From: Cyanobium sp. CH-040
GTDB taxonomy: Bacteria > Cyanobacteriota > Cyanobacteriia > PCC-6307 > Cyanobiaceae
Assembly (NCBI RefSeq): GCF_024346135.1
Contig: NZ_JAGQCJ010000001.1
Coordinates: 372,001 to 436,000 of the forward strand
Length of the DNA: 64,000 bases
Reading direction: 5' to 3'
A model generated the notes under the pieces. It saw only the letters and a program-made list of their open reading frames with translations, searched no databases and was not told the DNA's origin. This document shows positions 26,898 to 34,848 of this stretch, one piece after another. The position numbers and the translations under genes are program-made. The stretch's first letter is position 1. Every line of letters starts with the position of its first letter.

Positions 26898-27940
26898 GGG
26901 TTGTGGGCGGTGCTGAAGCCAGCCTGCACCAGATCATGCAGCCGCAGCAGGCCCACCAGCTGGCAGGCGTGCTCGGGGTGCACCACCGGCAGCACCGAGA
27001 TGGCCTGGCGGGGGTTGTGCTCCATCAGCTCCAGGGCCTTGGCGGCCAGCACCTCCGGGGTCACGGTGATCGGGTCGCGGGTGGCCATCGCCGCCGCCGT
27101 CACCCGGTCCCACTCGGCGGTCCCGTGGCGCTGCAGGGCCCGGCGCAGGTCGCCGTCGGTGATCAGCCCCGCCAGGCGGGCCGGCTCGCCGGCGTGGTGC
27201 ACCCAGGTGGCGCCCAGGCTGCCGCGCTTGGGACTGCCCTGGGTGAGCTGGGCGATCACCACCGGCAGGGGGGCGTCGGGGGCCAGCGGGGTGAGCTCGT
27301 GGGCCGGCACCATCAGGTCCGCCACGGTGAGGGTGAGGCGCCGGCCGAGGGAGCCGGCGGGGTGGTTGATGGCGAAGTCCACCGGTGAGATGCCGGCCCG
27401 CTCCATCCACACCGCCGCCAGGGCATCGCCGATCGCCATCGCCACCGCCGTGCTGGCGGTGGGGGCCAGGTTGAGCGGGCACACCTCCCGGTCCACCGAC
27501 GCGTCCAGCACCACGTCGCAGCCGCGGGCCAGGCTCGAGGCCACCCGCCCCACCAGGGCGATGCGGTGGGTGCCGCGCCGGATCAGGTGGGGCAGGATCG
27601 CCAGCAATTCCTCGGTCTCGCCGCTGTTGGAGAGCAGCAGGGCCACGTCGTCGGCGGCCACGATGCCCAGGTCGCCGTGCAGGGCGTCCACCGGGTTGAG
27701 GAACACCGCCGTCAGGCCGATGGAGGAGAAGGTGGCGGCGATCTTGCGGGCGACGATGCCGCTCTTGCCCACCCCCGTCACCACCAGCTTGGCGCGGCGG
27801 GCCCGGCAACTCTCCAGCTGCTGCAGGGCCGTTTCCACCTGCTGCGGATCGAGGCGGGAGGCGCTGGCGGCGATGGCGGCGGCCTCTTCCACCAGGCAGC
27901 GGGTGAGGGCGGACAAGGGCACTGGTGAGGTCGCCGTCAT
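26894..27940 (-). CDS. kdsD: Arabinose-5-phosphate isomerase (SIS plus CBS domains)
   Basis: 348 residues; interconverts ribulose-5-phosphate and arabinose-5-phosphate, the first committed step to KDO. An SIS domain at about 40-180 shows [18 protein letters not shown] and [11 protein letters not shown]; two CBS domains (about 205-348) follow and may sense a nucleotide or product. ATG 27940 overlaps the stop of the NDH-SelD fusion as ATGA. The frame is open upstream, but that part is antisense-like shadow of the SelD gene. Confidence 0.92.
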   Translation of the reverse strand: MTATSPVPLSALTRCLVEEAAAIAASASRLDPQQVETALQQLESCRARRAKLVVTGVGKSGIVARKIAATFSSIGLTAVFLNPVDALHGDLGIVAADDVALLLSNSGETEELLAILPHLIRRGTHRIALVGRVASSLARGCDVVLDASVDREVCPLNLAPTASTAVAMAIGDALAAVWMERAGISPVDFAINHPAGSLGRRLTLTVADLMVPAHELTPLAPDAPLPVVIAQLTQGSPKRGSLGATWVHHAGEPARLAGLITDGDLRRALQRHGTAEWDRVTAAAMATRDPITVTPEVLAAKALELMEHNPRQAISVLPVVHPEHACQLVGLLRLHDLVQAGFSTAHNP

Positions 27941-30168
27941 TCTCCCAGGCCTGGGGGCTGCTCCACCCGGCCCACGACGGCTGCGGCGGCAAACCCGCGC
28001 CGGCGCAACGCGGCGATCGCGGCCTCGCCCGCGCCGGCCGGCAGGGCCGCCAGCAGGGGTCCGCAGGTCTGGGGATCGATCAGCAGCCCCAGCCGGGCGC
28101 TCCGCCGCGCTGCCGCGTCTGCCGGCCCGGGGGGCTCGCTGAGCCGCACCGGCCCCTCCAGCAGGGCCAGGGCGGCGGCGTTGGCGGGCGCCAGGCTGCT
28201 GGCCAGGCCCCCCTCCAGCAGCTCCAGGGCCCCGGGCAGGGTCGGCAGCGCGGCGGCGTCCAGCTCCACCCGCAGCCCCGGCGTGCTGGCGGCCAGCATC
28301 TCCGCCAGGTGTCCCAGCAGCCCGAAGCCCGTGATGTCGGTGCAGGCGCGGCAGCCCAGGGCCTGGAGCTCCTCCACCAGGTCCGCTTGGCTGTGCTGCA
28401 TCTGCTCCAGCGCCGCATCGATCCAGGCGGCCCGCGCGGTGCCGGCCATGGCCGAGGCGAACAGCACTCCCGTGCCCAGCGGGCGGGTGAGCAGCAGCAC
28501 CTGGCCGGGTTGCAGGGGGCCCTTGCTCCAGTGGCGCTCCGGCGCCACCGCGCCGTTCACGCTCAGGCCCAGCCCCAGCCCGGCGCCGTCGCGGCCCTCG
28601 ACGGTGTGGCCCCCGAGCAGGGATGCCCCCAGCGGCTCCAGCACGGAGGCGATGCCGGCCAGGGTGTGGGCCAGCCACTCCTGCTGCAGCCGCGGCGCCG
28701 CCTGGGGCAGGGTCACCAGGGCCTGGGCGCTCGTGACCCGCGCTCCGCAGGCCCACAGATCGCTGCAGGCGTGCAGGGTGGTGAGCCGCGCGTTGAGCCA
28801 GGGATCGTCCACCAGGGCCGGAAACCCATCGACGCTCTGGAGCAGCAGCTCGCCGTTGTCGCGGCGGCCGATGACGGCCGCGTCCTCGGCCTGGCCCAGC
28901 ACACCCGCCTGGCGCAGGCCGGCCGCCAGGGTGGCGCCCGCCAGCTTGGCGGCGCAGCCGCGGCAGGCCATCGCCGCAGCTGCGTCCTCGCTGCCCGCCC
29001 CCGTCGCCATGGGCCGCCGCAACGCGAAGCGCGCCATGAAGCGGCGGTCGATGCGGTCCTTCCAGCGCCACAGCAGCCGGCTCGGCCCAAGGGCCAACGG
29101 CCCCCACAGGGCGATGGCCCGGGGACGGTCGGGCCGGCTGCCGTCGGCGAGCAGCTGCAGGGCCCGGCGCTGGGGCCGCCAGCGGCGCAGCCCGGAGGGT
29201 GCTGCGGCCTGTGGATGGATCAGGCAGCGCTCCAGGTTGGTCGCCAGGGTGGGCGCGGCCCGCACCGCCCACACCCCCGAGGCCGGCCTGGGTGCGGCGG
29301 CGATCACGCCGCAGTCGCCGCTCGCGAACAGACGCGGCTGACCCAGCACCTGAAGGGTGGCTTCGGTGCGCACCCGGCCGCTGCTGTCGGTTGGCAGGCC
29401 CGCCGCCCCCAGCCAGAGCGGTGCCCGGCTGCCGGTGCAGGCCAGCGCCGCCTGCTGTCCGGGGCCGGCCTGGCGCCGCACCGGGATGGCGGCGGCCGCC
29501 AGCAGGCGTTCTCCCAGCCGGTTGGCCGCCGGTGTGCCCAGGTGCAGCTGCTCTCCCCGCAGCAGCAGCTCCGGGCGCAGGCCCCGGCCCTGCAGGGCCA
29601 GCGCCACTTCCACGCCGGCGGCGCCGCCACCGCGGATGGCCAGGCCGGGGGCGTGGGCTTCGCGGCCGGCGGTTTCGCTCAGGCGGGCTTCGGCCCAGGC
29701 GAGGAACGGCTCCAGGGGTTTCACGCCCTGGGCAGGGGGGGCGCCGGCTGCGGCTGGCCCGGGGCCGGCCGGCAATGCGGTCTCGGCGCCCACATCCAGG
29801 CTCAGCCAGTCCCAGTGCAGCGCTGGCCGGCCCTCCAGCTCGAGGGTGCGCTCCTGCGGGTGCAGACCGGTGATCTCGGCGGCGATGAACGTCGCCCCGG
29901 CCTGCCGGCAGAGACGCCGCAGGTCGATCGCACAGGCCTCTCGGTCGTAGATCCCGGCCAGCAGGCCGGGCACCATGCCCGAGTACAGGGCCGTGCTGGC
30001 CCGGCTCACCAGCGTGACCAGCGCTCCGCCGGTGCGCGGGCGTCCGCGTCGGGCGGCCATCGCCCAGCGCAGCAGCACCAGCGCATGGGTGTGGCCGCCG
30101 CCGGCGAGAACCAGATGGCCGGCGGGAGGTGGCGAGGGCAGGGGAGGATGCGTGGCGGGTGCCCTCAG
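27937..30168 (-). CDS. selD: NDH-like FAD oxidoreductase fused to selenide, water dikinase (SelD)
   Basis: Two-domain protein. Residues about 18-370 are a type-2 NADH dehydrogenase-like flavoprotein with FAD motif GGGHTH at 23-28, NAD motif GGGAAG at 180-185 and FASGDCG. Residues about 395-743 are SelD, making selenophosphate from selenide and ATP, with catalytic C405 and K408 in CRGCAAK and the DITGFGLLGHL block. The flavin half may supply reduced selenium. No ATG, GTG or TTG lies in frame upstream of GTG 30078, which would cut off the FAD motif, so I infer CTG at 30168: it overlaps the upstream stop as CTGA, like neighbours. First canonical start: 30078. Confidence 0.85.
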   Translation of the reverse strand: MRAPATHPPLPSPPPAGHLVLAGGGHTHALVLLRWAMAARRGRPRTGGALVTLVSRASTALYSGMVPGLLAGIYDREACAIDLRRLCRQAGATFIAAEITGLHPQERTLELEGRPALHWDWLSLDVGAETALPAGPGPAAAGAPPAQGVKPLEPFLAWAEARLSETAGREAHAPGLAIRGGGAAGVEVALALQGRGLRPELLLRGEQLHLGTPAANRLGERLLAAAAIPVRRQAGPGQQAALACTGSRAPLWLGAAGLPTDSSGRVRTEATLQVLGQPRLFASGDCGVIAAAPRPASGVWAVRAAPTLATNLERCLIHPQAAAPSGLRRWRPQRRALQLLADGSRPDRPRAIALWGPLALGPSRLLWRWKDRIDRRFMARFALRRPMATGAGSEDAAAAMACRGCAAKLAGATLAAGLRQAGVLGQAEDAAVIGRRDNGELLLQSVDGFPALVDDPWLNARLTTLHACSDLWACGARVTSAQALVTLPQAAPRLQQEWLAHTLAGIASVLEPLGASLLGGHTVEGRDGAGLGLGLSVNGAVAPERHWSKGPLQPGQVLLLTRPLGTGVLFASAMAGTARAAWIDAALEQMQHSQADLVEELQALGCRACTDITGFGLLGHLAEMLAASTPGLRVELDAAALPTLPGALELLEGGLASSLAPANAAALALLEGPVRLSEPPGPADAAARRSARLGLLIDPQTCGPLLAALPAGAGEAAIAALRRRGFAAAAVVGRVEQPPGLGE

Positions 30169-31019
30169 AAGGGCAGCGGCAGGAAGGCTTTGGCCGCGAT
30201 CGGGGCCAGGAACTGGAGGGCGCCGAGGGCCCCGCTCACGGCGCCGCCGATCGCCGCCATGCCCAGGCCGTTGCCGCCGCCTTCCGGCCGATCCGGCGCC
30301 GCCTTCACCTGCTCGGCGGCCTGCCGCAGCTGCGTGGCGGTGTCGCGCTCTCCGGCCGCCTCGTAGAGGCCGGCGGCGTAAGTGAAGTCATTGGCGGCGT
30401 CCTCCGACTTGCCCTGCTGGCTGCGGGTGATGGCCCGTGCCAGCCAGCTCACCGCCGCGGCCGGTTCCCGGCGGATGGCGGCGCTGAACCACTGCTCGGC
30501 CTCGGGATAGCGCCCCTTGCCGGCCGCATCCACGCCGGCGTTGTGCAGCTCTCCGAAGCTCAGCTGGCCCTGGTCGATGCCGCGGGCACCCTGCCAGTGG
30601 GCCCGGCTCAGGGCGCCGGGGCTGAGCAGCGCCCCGCTGAGATCCGCCTGGCGCAGGTCGGTGCCCTCCAGCCGGGCGCCGCGCAGGTCGGCGCCGCGCA
30701 GGGAGGCGCCCATCAGGCTGGTGAAGCTGAGATCGGCCCCGCCGAGCCGTGCGCCATCGAGACGCGCCTGGCCGAGGTTGGCGCGCTGCAGCCGGCTGCC
30801 ACTGAGGTCGGCATCGGCCAGCTGGGCATGCACCAGATCCGCCCCGGCCAGATCGCAGCCGGGGCAGCGGCCTTGCTCGAGCAGCTGGATCAGGGCCTCG
30901 GTGCCGCCGGGGGGTGTGGCGGGCCGGGCCTGGACGGGCACGGATCCGGATGCCGCGACCGCCATGGCACTGAGTAGCGCAGGGGCAGTGACCCGGGCCA
31001 GTGGATTGCGCAGGGTCAT
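30165..31019 (-). CDS. Secreted pentapeptide-repeat protein with helical C-terminal domain
   Basis: 284 residues. A signal peptide (about 1-32, ending near VQA) precedes a CPGC motif and about 20 pentapeptide repeats of the A(D/N)LxG type at about 54-150, forming a right-handed beta-helix. A TPR-like helical part (about 170-255, including PEAEQWFSAAIRREP) and a final glycine/alanine hydrophobic stretch (about 255-280) follow. Probably a periplasmic or membrane-attached scaffold. ATG 31019 is chosen because it overlaps the TgpA stop as ATGA; ATG 31028 is possible. Its place inside the MoxR-DUF58-TgpA run suggests a partner of that system. Confidence 0.8.
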   Translation of the reverse strand: MTLRNPLARVTAPALLSAMAVAASGSVPVQARPATPPGGTEALIQLLEQGRCPGCDLAGADLVHAQLADADLSGSRLQRANLGQARLDGARLGGADLSFTSLMGASLRGADLRGARLEGTDLRQADLSGALLSPGALSRAHWQGARGIDQGQLSFGELHNAGVDAAGKGRYPEAEQWFSAAIRREPAAAVSWLARAITRSQQGKSEDAANDFTYAAGLYEAAGERDTATQLRQAAEQVKAAPDRPEGGGNGLGMAAIGGAVSGALGALQFLAPIAAKAFLPLPF

Positions 31020-32902
31020 GGGCCGCATCCGTTCCCTTGCCTTATAGCGCTGCGTCGGGCCTGCTTCAGCTGCTGCATTGACCTTCTCCAGCTGTCCGCC
31101 GCCTGGCGGGCCGAGGTGCTCCGGGGGTCCGTCGCCTCGAAGCGGCGCTGGGCGTGGCAACGGGCCAGCCGCTGGAGGGGCGCGGCCAGGCGCGGGTCCA
31201 CCGCCGCGGCCCGCCGGCACAGACCCTCCAGGGTTTCACCCCGCCGGGGTTCGAGGCCGAGCTGGTGCAGCTGGCGCAGCAGGTCGGCCAGATCGCGGTC
31301 GATGCGATCCCGCCGTGGGCGGTGCCGGCGCAGCTGCCAGGGCACGAGGGCGCCGAGCAGGCCCAGCGCCACCCCGGCCAGGATCACCAGCCCCAGCGCC
31401 CAGTGCCGCCCCCCCAGCAACCACTCCAGCAGCGCCTCCTGCCGGCTGCGGTCGAAGCTCAGCCACCAGCGGCTCCAGGCCATGTCCAGGCCCCACCACT
31501 GCCGCTGCAGCCAGCGCCAGCCGCTGCTCGCCTGGGGGCTGTCGGCGCGGGCCGTGGCCGCGGCCGGTCCCTGATCCGTGCCGGCGCTGGCCCAGACGCT
31601 GGGATCGACCCGCAGCCAGCCCTGCCCCGGCAGCCACACCTCGCTCCAGGCGTGGGCGTCGCTCTGGCGCAGTTCCAGAAAGCTGGCCCCCCCCACCGGC
31701 ACCACCCAGGTGCCGCCCAGGTAGCCGCTCACCACCCGGCTGGGCACCCCCGCTGCCCGCATCAGGGCACTGAAGGCGCTGGCGTAGTGGCCGCAGAAGC
31801 CCAGCCGCTGCTCGAACAGAAACACATCCAGGCCGTCCTGCTCCGGCAGGACTCCGGGGTTCCTGTCGTAGCGGAAGCCCCCCGCCTCGAACCAGGTCTG
31901 GGCCGCCGCCAGCCGGGCCGCCGGCTCCGCCAGCTGCCCCCAGCTGCGTCCCAGCGCCAGCAGCCTGGGATTGGCGGCTGCCGGCAGGCTCAGGGTCTCC
32001 GGGCCGGGGGTCTGCCCCTGCCAGGCCAGTGCCGCCGCCGCCGGCCGCAGGCGGTAGCTGCGCCGTTCGATGGCCGGCCGCAGCAGCCGCAGTTCCCCCT
32101 GCGGTTCGATGCGCAGCCGCGGGTCGGCGGAGCCGCTGCGCCCATCCCAGGGCACGGCCGTGAAGCGGCTGGGCTCCGCCAGCCACACCTGATCGCGGCC
32201 TGCCGCGGCCTCCAGCGGCACGGCCGCGGCCCTGCCCGCCGGTCCGTCCCGCTGCGGCGGGGCGGCTTCCTCCTCCTCGTTCTCGCGCTGCCAGCGGCGG
32301 CCGTCGAAGCGCTCGTGCACCAGCACCCGCCAGTAGCGCCGCTCCGGCGGCGGCGGCCGGTCGTCGCCGAAGGCCACCCGGGCCGCCGGACCGTCGTCAT
32401 CCACGAGGGTGGCGATGGTGCCGGGGTCAAGGTCGGCGCTCAGCCCCGTCACCGCCCGGGCCGAGGGGCCGGGCAAGGCCGTGAGCGGCTCCAGGCGCGG
32501 CACCAGCAGGAACAGCACCAGGGCCATCGGCAGCGCCGCCGCCAGCACCTGCAGGCTCTGGCGCAGCAGCACCCGCCAGGGCGTCGCCAGACCGATCTCC
32601 AGCTGCAGCAGCCCCGCCAGGGCGAGCACGGCAGAGAGCAGCTGCACCAGGCTGGGCAGCAGGTCGGGCAGCTGGGCGGCCTGCAGGCCGCAGACCAGCA
32701 GCTGCAGCAGGGCCACCAGCCGCCGGCCGCCGCGATCCCGCGCCTCCACCAGCTTGAGGGCCGCCAGCACCAGCAGCGCCAGGGTGAGGGCCCCCAGCAG
32801 CCAGGTGGGATCGAGCCCCACGCTCCCCGCTGCCAGGGCGGCCATGCCGGCCCACTGCAGGCGCCTCGGCGGCAGGGTCCGATCCGCTGCAGGCCGCGAC
32901 AT
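31016..32902 (-). CDS. TgpA-like membrane transglutaminase (DUF3488/transglutaminase/DUF4129)
   Basis: 628 residues. An N-terminal membrane domain with several helices (about 15-165) precedes a periplasmic transglutaminase core. That core shows the likely catalytic Cys in LGFCGHYASAF, His in SDAHAWSEVWLPG and Asp in RVDPSVW, then a C-terminal helix (about 505-525) and a short DUF4129-like tail. These proteins occur with MoxR and DUF58 partners and act in the cell envelope; the bacterial substrate is unknown. The start directly abuts the DUF58 stop with no gap. Confidence 0.85.
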   Translation of the reverse strand: MSRPAADRTLPPRRLQWAGMAALAAGSVGLDPTWLLGALTLALLVLAALKLVEARDRGGRRLVALLQLLVCGLQAAQLPDLLPSLVQLLSAVLALAGLLQLEIGLATPWRVLLRQSLQVLAAALPMALVLFLLVPRLEPLTALPGPSARAVTGLSADLDPGTIATLVDDDGPAARVAFGDDRPPPPERRYWRVLVHERFDGRRWQRENEEEEAAPPQRDGPAGRAAAVPLEAAAGRDQVWLAEPSRFTAVPWDGRSGSADPRLRIEPQGELRLLRPAIERRSYRLRPAAAALAWQGQTPGPETLSLPAAANPRLLALGRSWGQLAEPAARLAAAQTWFEAGGFRYDRNPGVLPEQDGLDVFLFEQRLGFCGHYASAFSALMRAAGVPSRVVSGYLGGTWVVPVGGASFLELRQSDAHAWSEVWLPGQGWLRVDPSVWASAGTDQGPAAATARADSPQASSGWRWLQRQWWGLDMAWSRWWLSFDRSRQEALLEWLLGGRHWALGLVILAGVALGLLGALVPWQLRRHRPRRDRIDRDLADLLRQLHQLGLEPRRGETLEGLCRRAAAVDPRLAAPLQRLARCHAQRRFEATDPRSTSARQAADSWRRSMQQLKQARRSAIRQGNGCGP

Positions 32903-33922
32903 TCAGCCTTCCCTCACGACGGTGCTGGTGCTTGTGCTTGTGCTGGTGCTGGTGCCGGCGCCGGGAGCCGTGGCCAGGGCCAGCAGGCAGCGGTCGCGGT
33001 GCCGGCGGCCCTGGCCGGCGGGAACGCTCAGGTGGGGCAGCACGAGGCCGTAGGCCTCGCCGCGGCGGCTGCGCTGCCAGATCTCGGCGGCCAGATGGCG
33101 CAGGGCCCGTTCCGCCTCCACCCCCGGAGCCGGCGTCAGCAGCGGCGGAGTGCCGGCCGGGTCGCGGAACACCTTGCTCAGCCGGCCCCGGCCCTGGGCC
33201 AGGGCCTTCCAGGCCAGCCGGGCCTGGCTCTCCTGGGGGCGGTGGGGACGCAGGTCGTGCCAGTGCTCGCTGCCCTCCCGGCCGCCGCTGGCCATCGCCG
33301 CGTCCAGGGCGCTGCCGGCCGTCGCGGTCCGGGCCACCGGACCGTGCTGGCGCGCCGGGTAGACCGTCTGGCGGGCGGCAGGCGCCCAGCGGCTCCAGCA
33401 CACGAACAGACCCAGCGGGGCCGTGCTGCTGACCAGCAGCACGCCAGGGGTCTGCAGACCCCGCCGATCGCAGCGCCAGTCGAGTTCCAAGCTGGAGGTG
33501 CCGGCGGGGATGCGGCGGAGCTGCGCCGCCTGGCTGTCCAGGGGCTGGCCGGTCAGCCGCAGCCGGATGGCGTTGCGGGGGTGGCGGCTGCACGCCAGCA
33601 GCGGGTAGGTGAGGGCTTCCCCGGCGAAGCCCGGCTCGCTCCTGCCGCAGCGCAGCTCCAGCCCCTGCAGGTTGAAGTGGGTGAGGTGCAGGGCCAGCAG
33701 CTGCAGCGTCAGCATCAGGAAGCTGAGCAGCAGCGGACCGTTGCGCTGGGTCTGGATGCCCACCACCTGCAGCAGCAGCGCTCCCCCCAGCCAGAGCACG
33801 CCGAAGACCGTGGGCAGGATGTAGAGGTTGCCGAGGCGCAGCTGCAGGCGCTCGCCCCGCTGCACCCGCCCGAGCCGGGCCGGCCAGCCCTGCCCCCCTG
33901 CCCGGACCTCAACGGATGGCAT
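32903..33922 (-). CDS. DUF58 domain protein, membrane-associated
   Basis: 339 residues. Two hydrophobic helices at about 32-52 and 62-82, then a DUF58 domain (about 90-330) with the charged W-H-D-L-R-P-H motif at about 220-226, typical of von Willebrand-like DUF58 proteins in MoxR systems. MoxR-DUF58-transglutaminase sets are thought to assemble or mature envelope complexes. The C-terminus carries a Ser-Thr dipeptide tract encoded by a hexamer repeat. Overlaps the moxR 3' end by 14 bases. Confidence 0.8.
   Translation of the reverse strand: MPSVEVRAGGQGWPARLGRVQRGERLQLRLGNLYILPTVFGVLWLGGALLLQVVGIQTQRNGPLLLSFLMLTLQLLALHLTHFNLQGLELRCGRSEPGFAGEALTYPLLACSRHPRNAIRLRLTGQPLDSQAAQLRRIPAGTSSLELDWRCDRRGLQTPGVLLVSSTAPLGLFVCWSRWAPAARQTVYPARQHGPVARTATAGSALDAAMASGGREGSEHWHDLRPHRPQESQARLAWKALAQGRGRLSKVFRDPAGTPPLLTPAPGVEAERALRHLAAEIWQRSRRGEAYGLVLPHLSVPAGQGRRHRDRCLLALATAPGAGTSTSTSTSTSTVVREG
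32921..32956. repeat. Hexanucleotide repeat tract (six units) in the 3' end of the DUF58 gene
   Basis: Six tandem units of the pattern (G/T)GTGC(T/C) run without interruption across 36 bases: two GGTGCT, two TGTGCT, one GGTGCT, one GGTGCC. On the coding strand they read as repeated Ser-Thr codon pairs close to the C-terminus. Because units are six bases, changes in copy number would keep the frame. Confidence 0.8.
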
Positions 33923-34802
33923 CCACCGCCTCCAGCAGCGCGCGGCTCAGCTGGCCCCGTCCCGCCGGATCGAGGCGGTGCTCCACCACGGCGCGGAACA
34001 CCGCCTGCACGTCGGCGGGGGTCACGAAGTCGCGCTCCTGCAGCAGGGACCAGGCCCGGGCCGCCGCCAGCAGCCCCTGGGAGGCCCGCGGCGAGAGCGG
34101 CGCCCCGGGGCGGTCCGGTGCCCGGCTGGCGGCCACCAGATCGAGCACATAGTCGATCAGGGCTGCGCTGCAGTGCTGCCGCCGGCAGCGGCGCCGCAGA
34201 CTGAGCAGGTCGGCCGGCTGCCCCGCGGCCACCATGGCCCCCAGGTCCAGGGCCTGGCCGCTGAGCAGGGCGCGCTCGGCCTCACGCTCGGGGAAGCCCA
34301 GGCTCAGGCGCATCAGGAAGCGGTCGAGCTGCGACTCGGGCAGCGGCGAGGTGCCCACCTGATCGAGGCTGTTCTGGGTGGCGATCACCATGAACGGCCG
34401 GGGCAGTTCGTGGCTGGTGCCGTCGACGCTCACCCGGCCCGCGGCCATCGCCTCCAGCAGCGCGCTCTGGGTGCGGGGGCTGGCCCGGTTGATCTCGTCG
34501 GCCAGCAGCACCTGGCTGAACAGGGGCCCCGGCTGGAAGCGGAAGCTGCCGCTGGCGGGATCGAGCACGTTGATGCCCGTGAGGTCGGCCGGCAGCAGGT
34601 CGCTGGTGAAGCTCACCCGCTTGAAGGCCAGGCCGAAGCTGCGCGCCAGGGCTTCGGCGAGGGTGGTCTTGCCGGTGCCCGGCAGGTCTTCCAGCAGCAG
34701 GTGTCCCCCGGCCAGCAGACAGGCCAGGGCCAGCCGCACCGGGTGCTCCTTGCCCAGCAGCACCCGGTCGATGCCGGCCACCAGATCGCTCCAGGCCGCC
34801 AC
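33909..34802 (-). CDS. MoxR-family AAA+ ATPase
   Basis: About 297 residues from GTG 34802. Walker A is in DLPGTGKTT, Walker B in LLADEINRA, with TQN sensor-1-like residues and PESQLDRFLMRL typical of MoxR. The ATPase is thought to remodel partner proteins such as DUF58 and VWA proteins. GTG 34802 has an upstream GGAGG (plus-strand cctcc 34806-34810), so I favour it; the ATG at 34850 would lie in the same CATG as the divergent cobC-like start. First gene of the coupled minus-strand run ending at kdsC. Confidence 0.88.
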   Translation of the reverse strand: MAAWSDLVAGIDRVLLGKEHPVRLALACLLAGGHLLLEDLPGTGKTTLAEALARSFGLAFKRVSFTSDLLPADLTGINVLDPASGSFRFQPGPLFSQVLLADEINRASPRTQSALLEAMAAGRVSVDGTSHELPRPFMVIATQNSLDQVGTSPLPESQLDRFLMRLSLGFPEREAERALLSGQALDLGAMVAAGQPADLLSLRRRCRRQHCSAALIDYVLDLVAASRAPDRPGAPLSPRASQGLLAAARAWSLLQERDFVTPADVQAVFRAVVEHRLDPAGRGQLSRALLEAVDAIR

Positions 34803-34848
34803 GGTCCTCCGCCCGCACCTCTCGATTGTGGCGCCGTAGCGTTCGCCC

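Noticed and set aside
31154-34204. Open frame of 1,016 codons on the plus strand
   Set aside because: Antisense to moxR, DUF58 and the TgpA-like gene; the translation is a low-complexity Ala/Gly/Gln/His/Arg string typical of GC-rich shadow frames.
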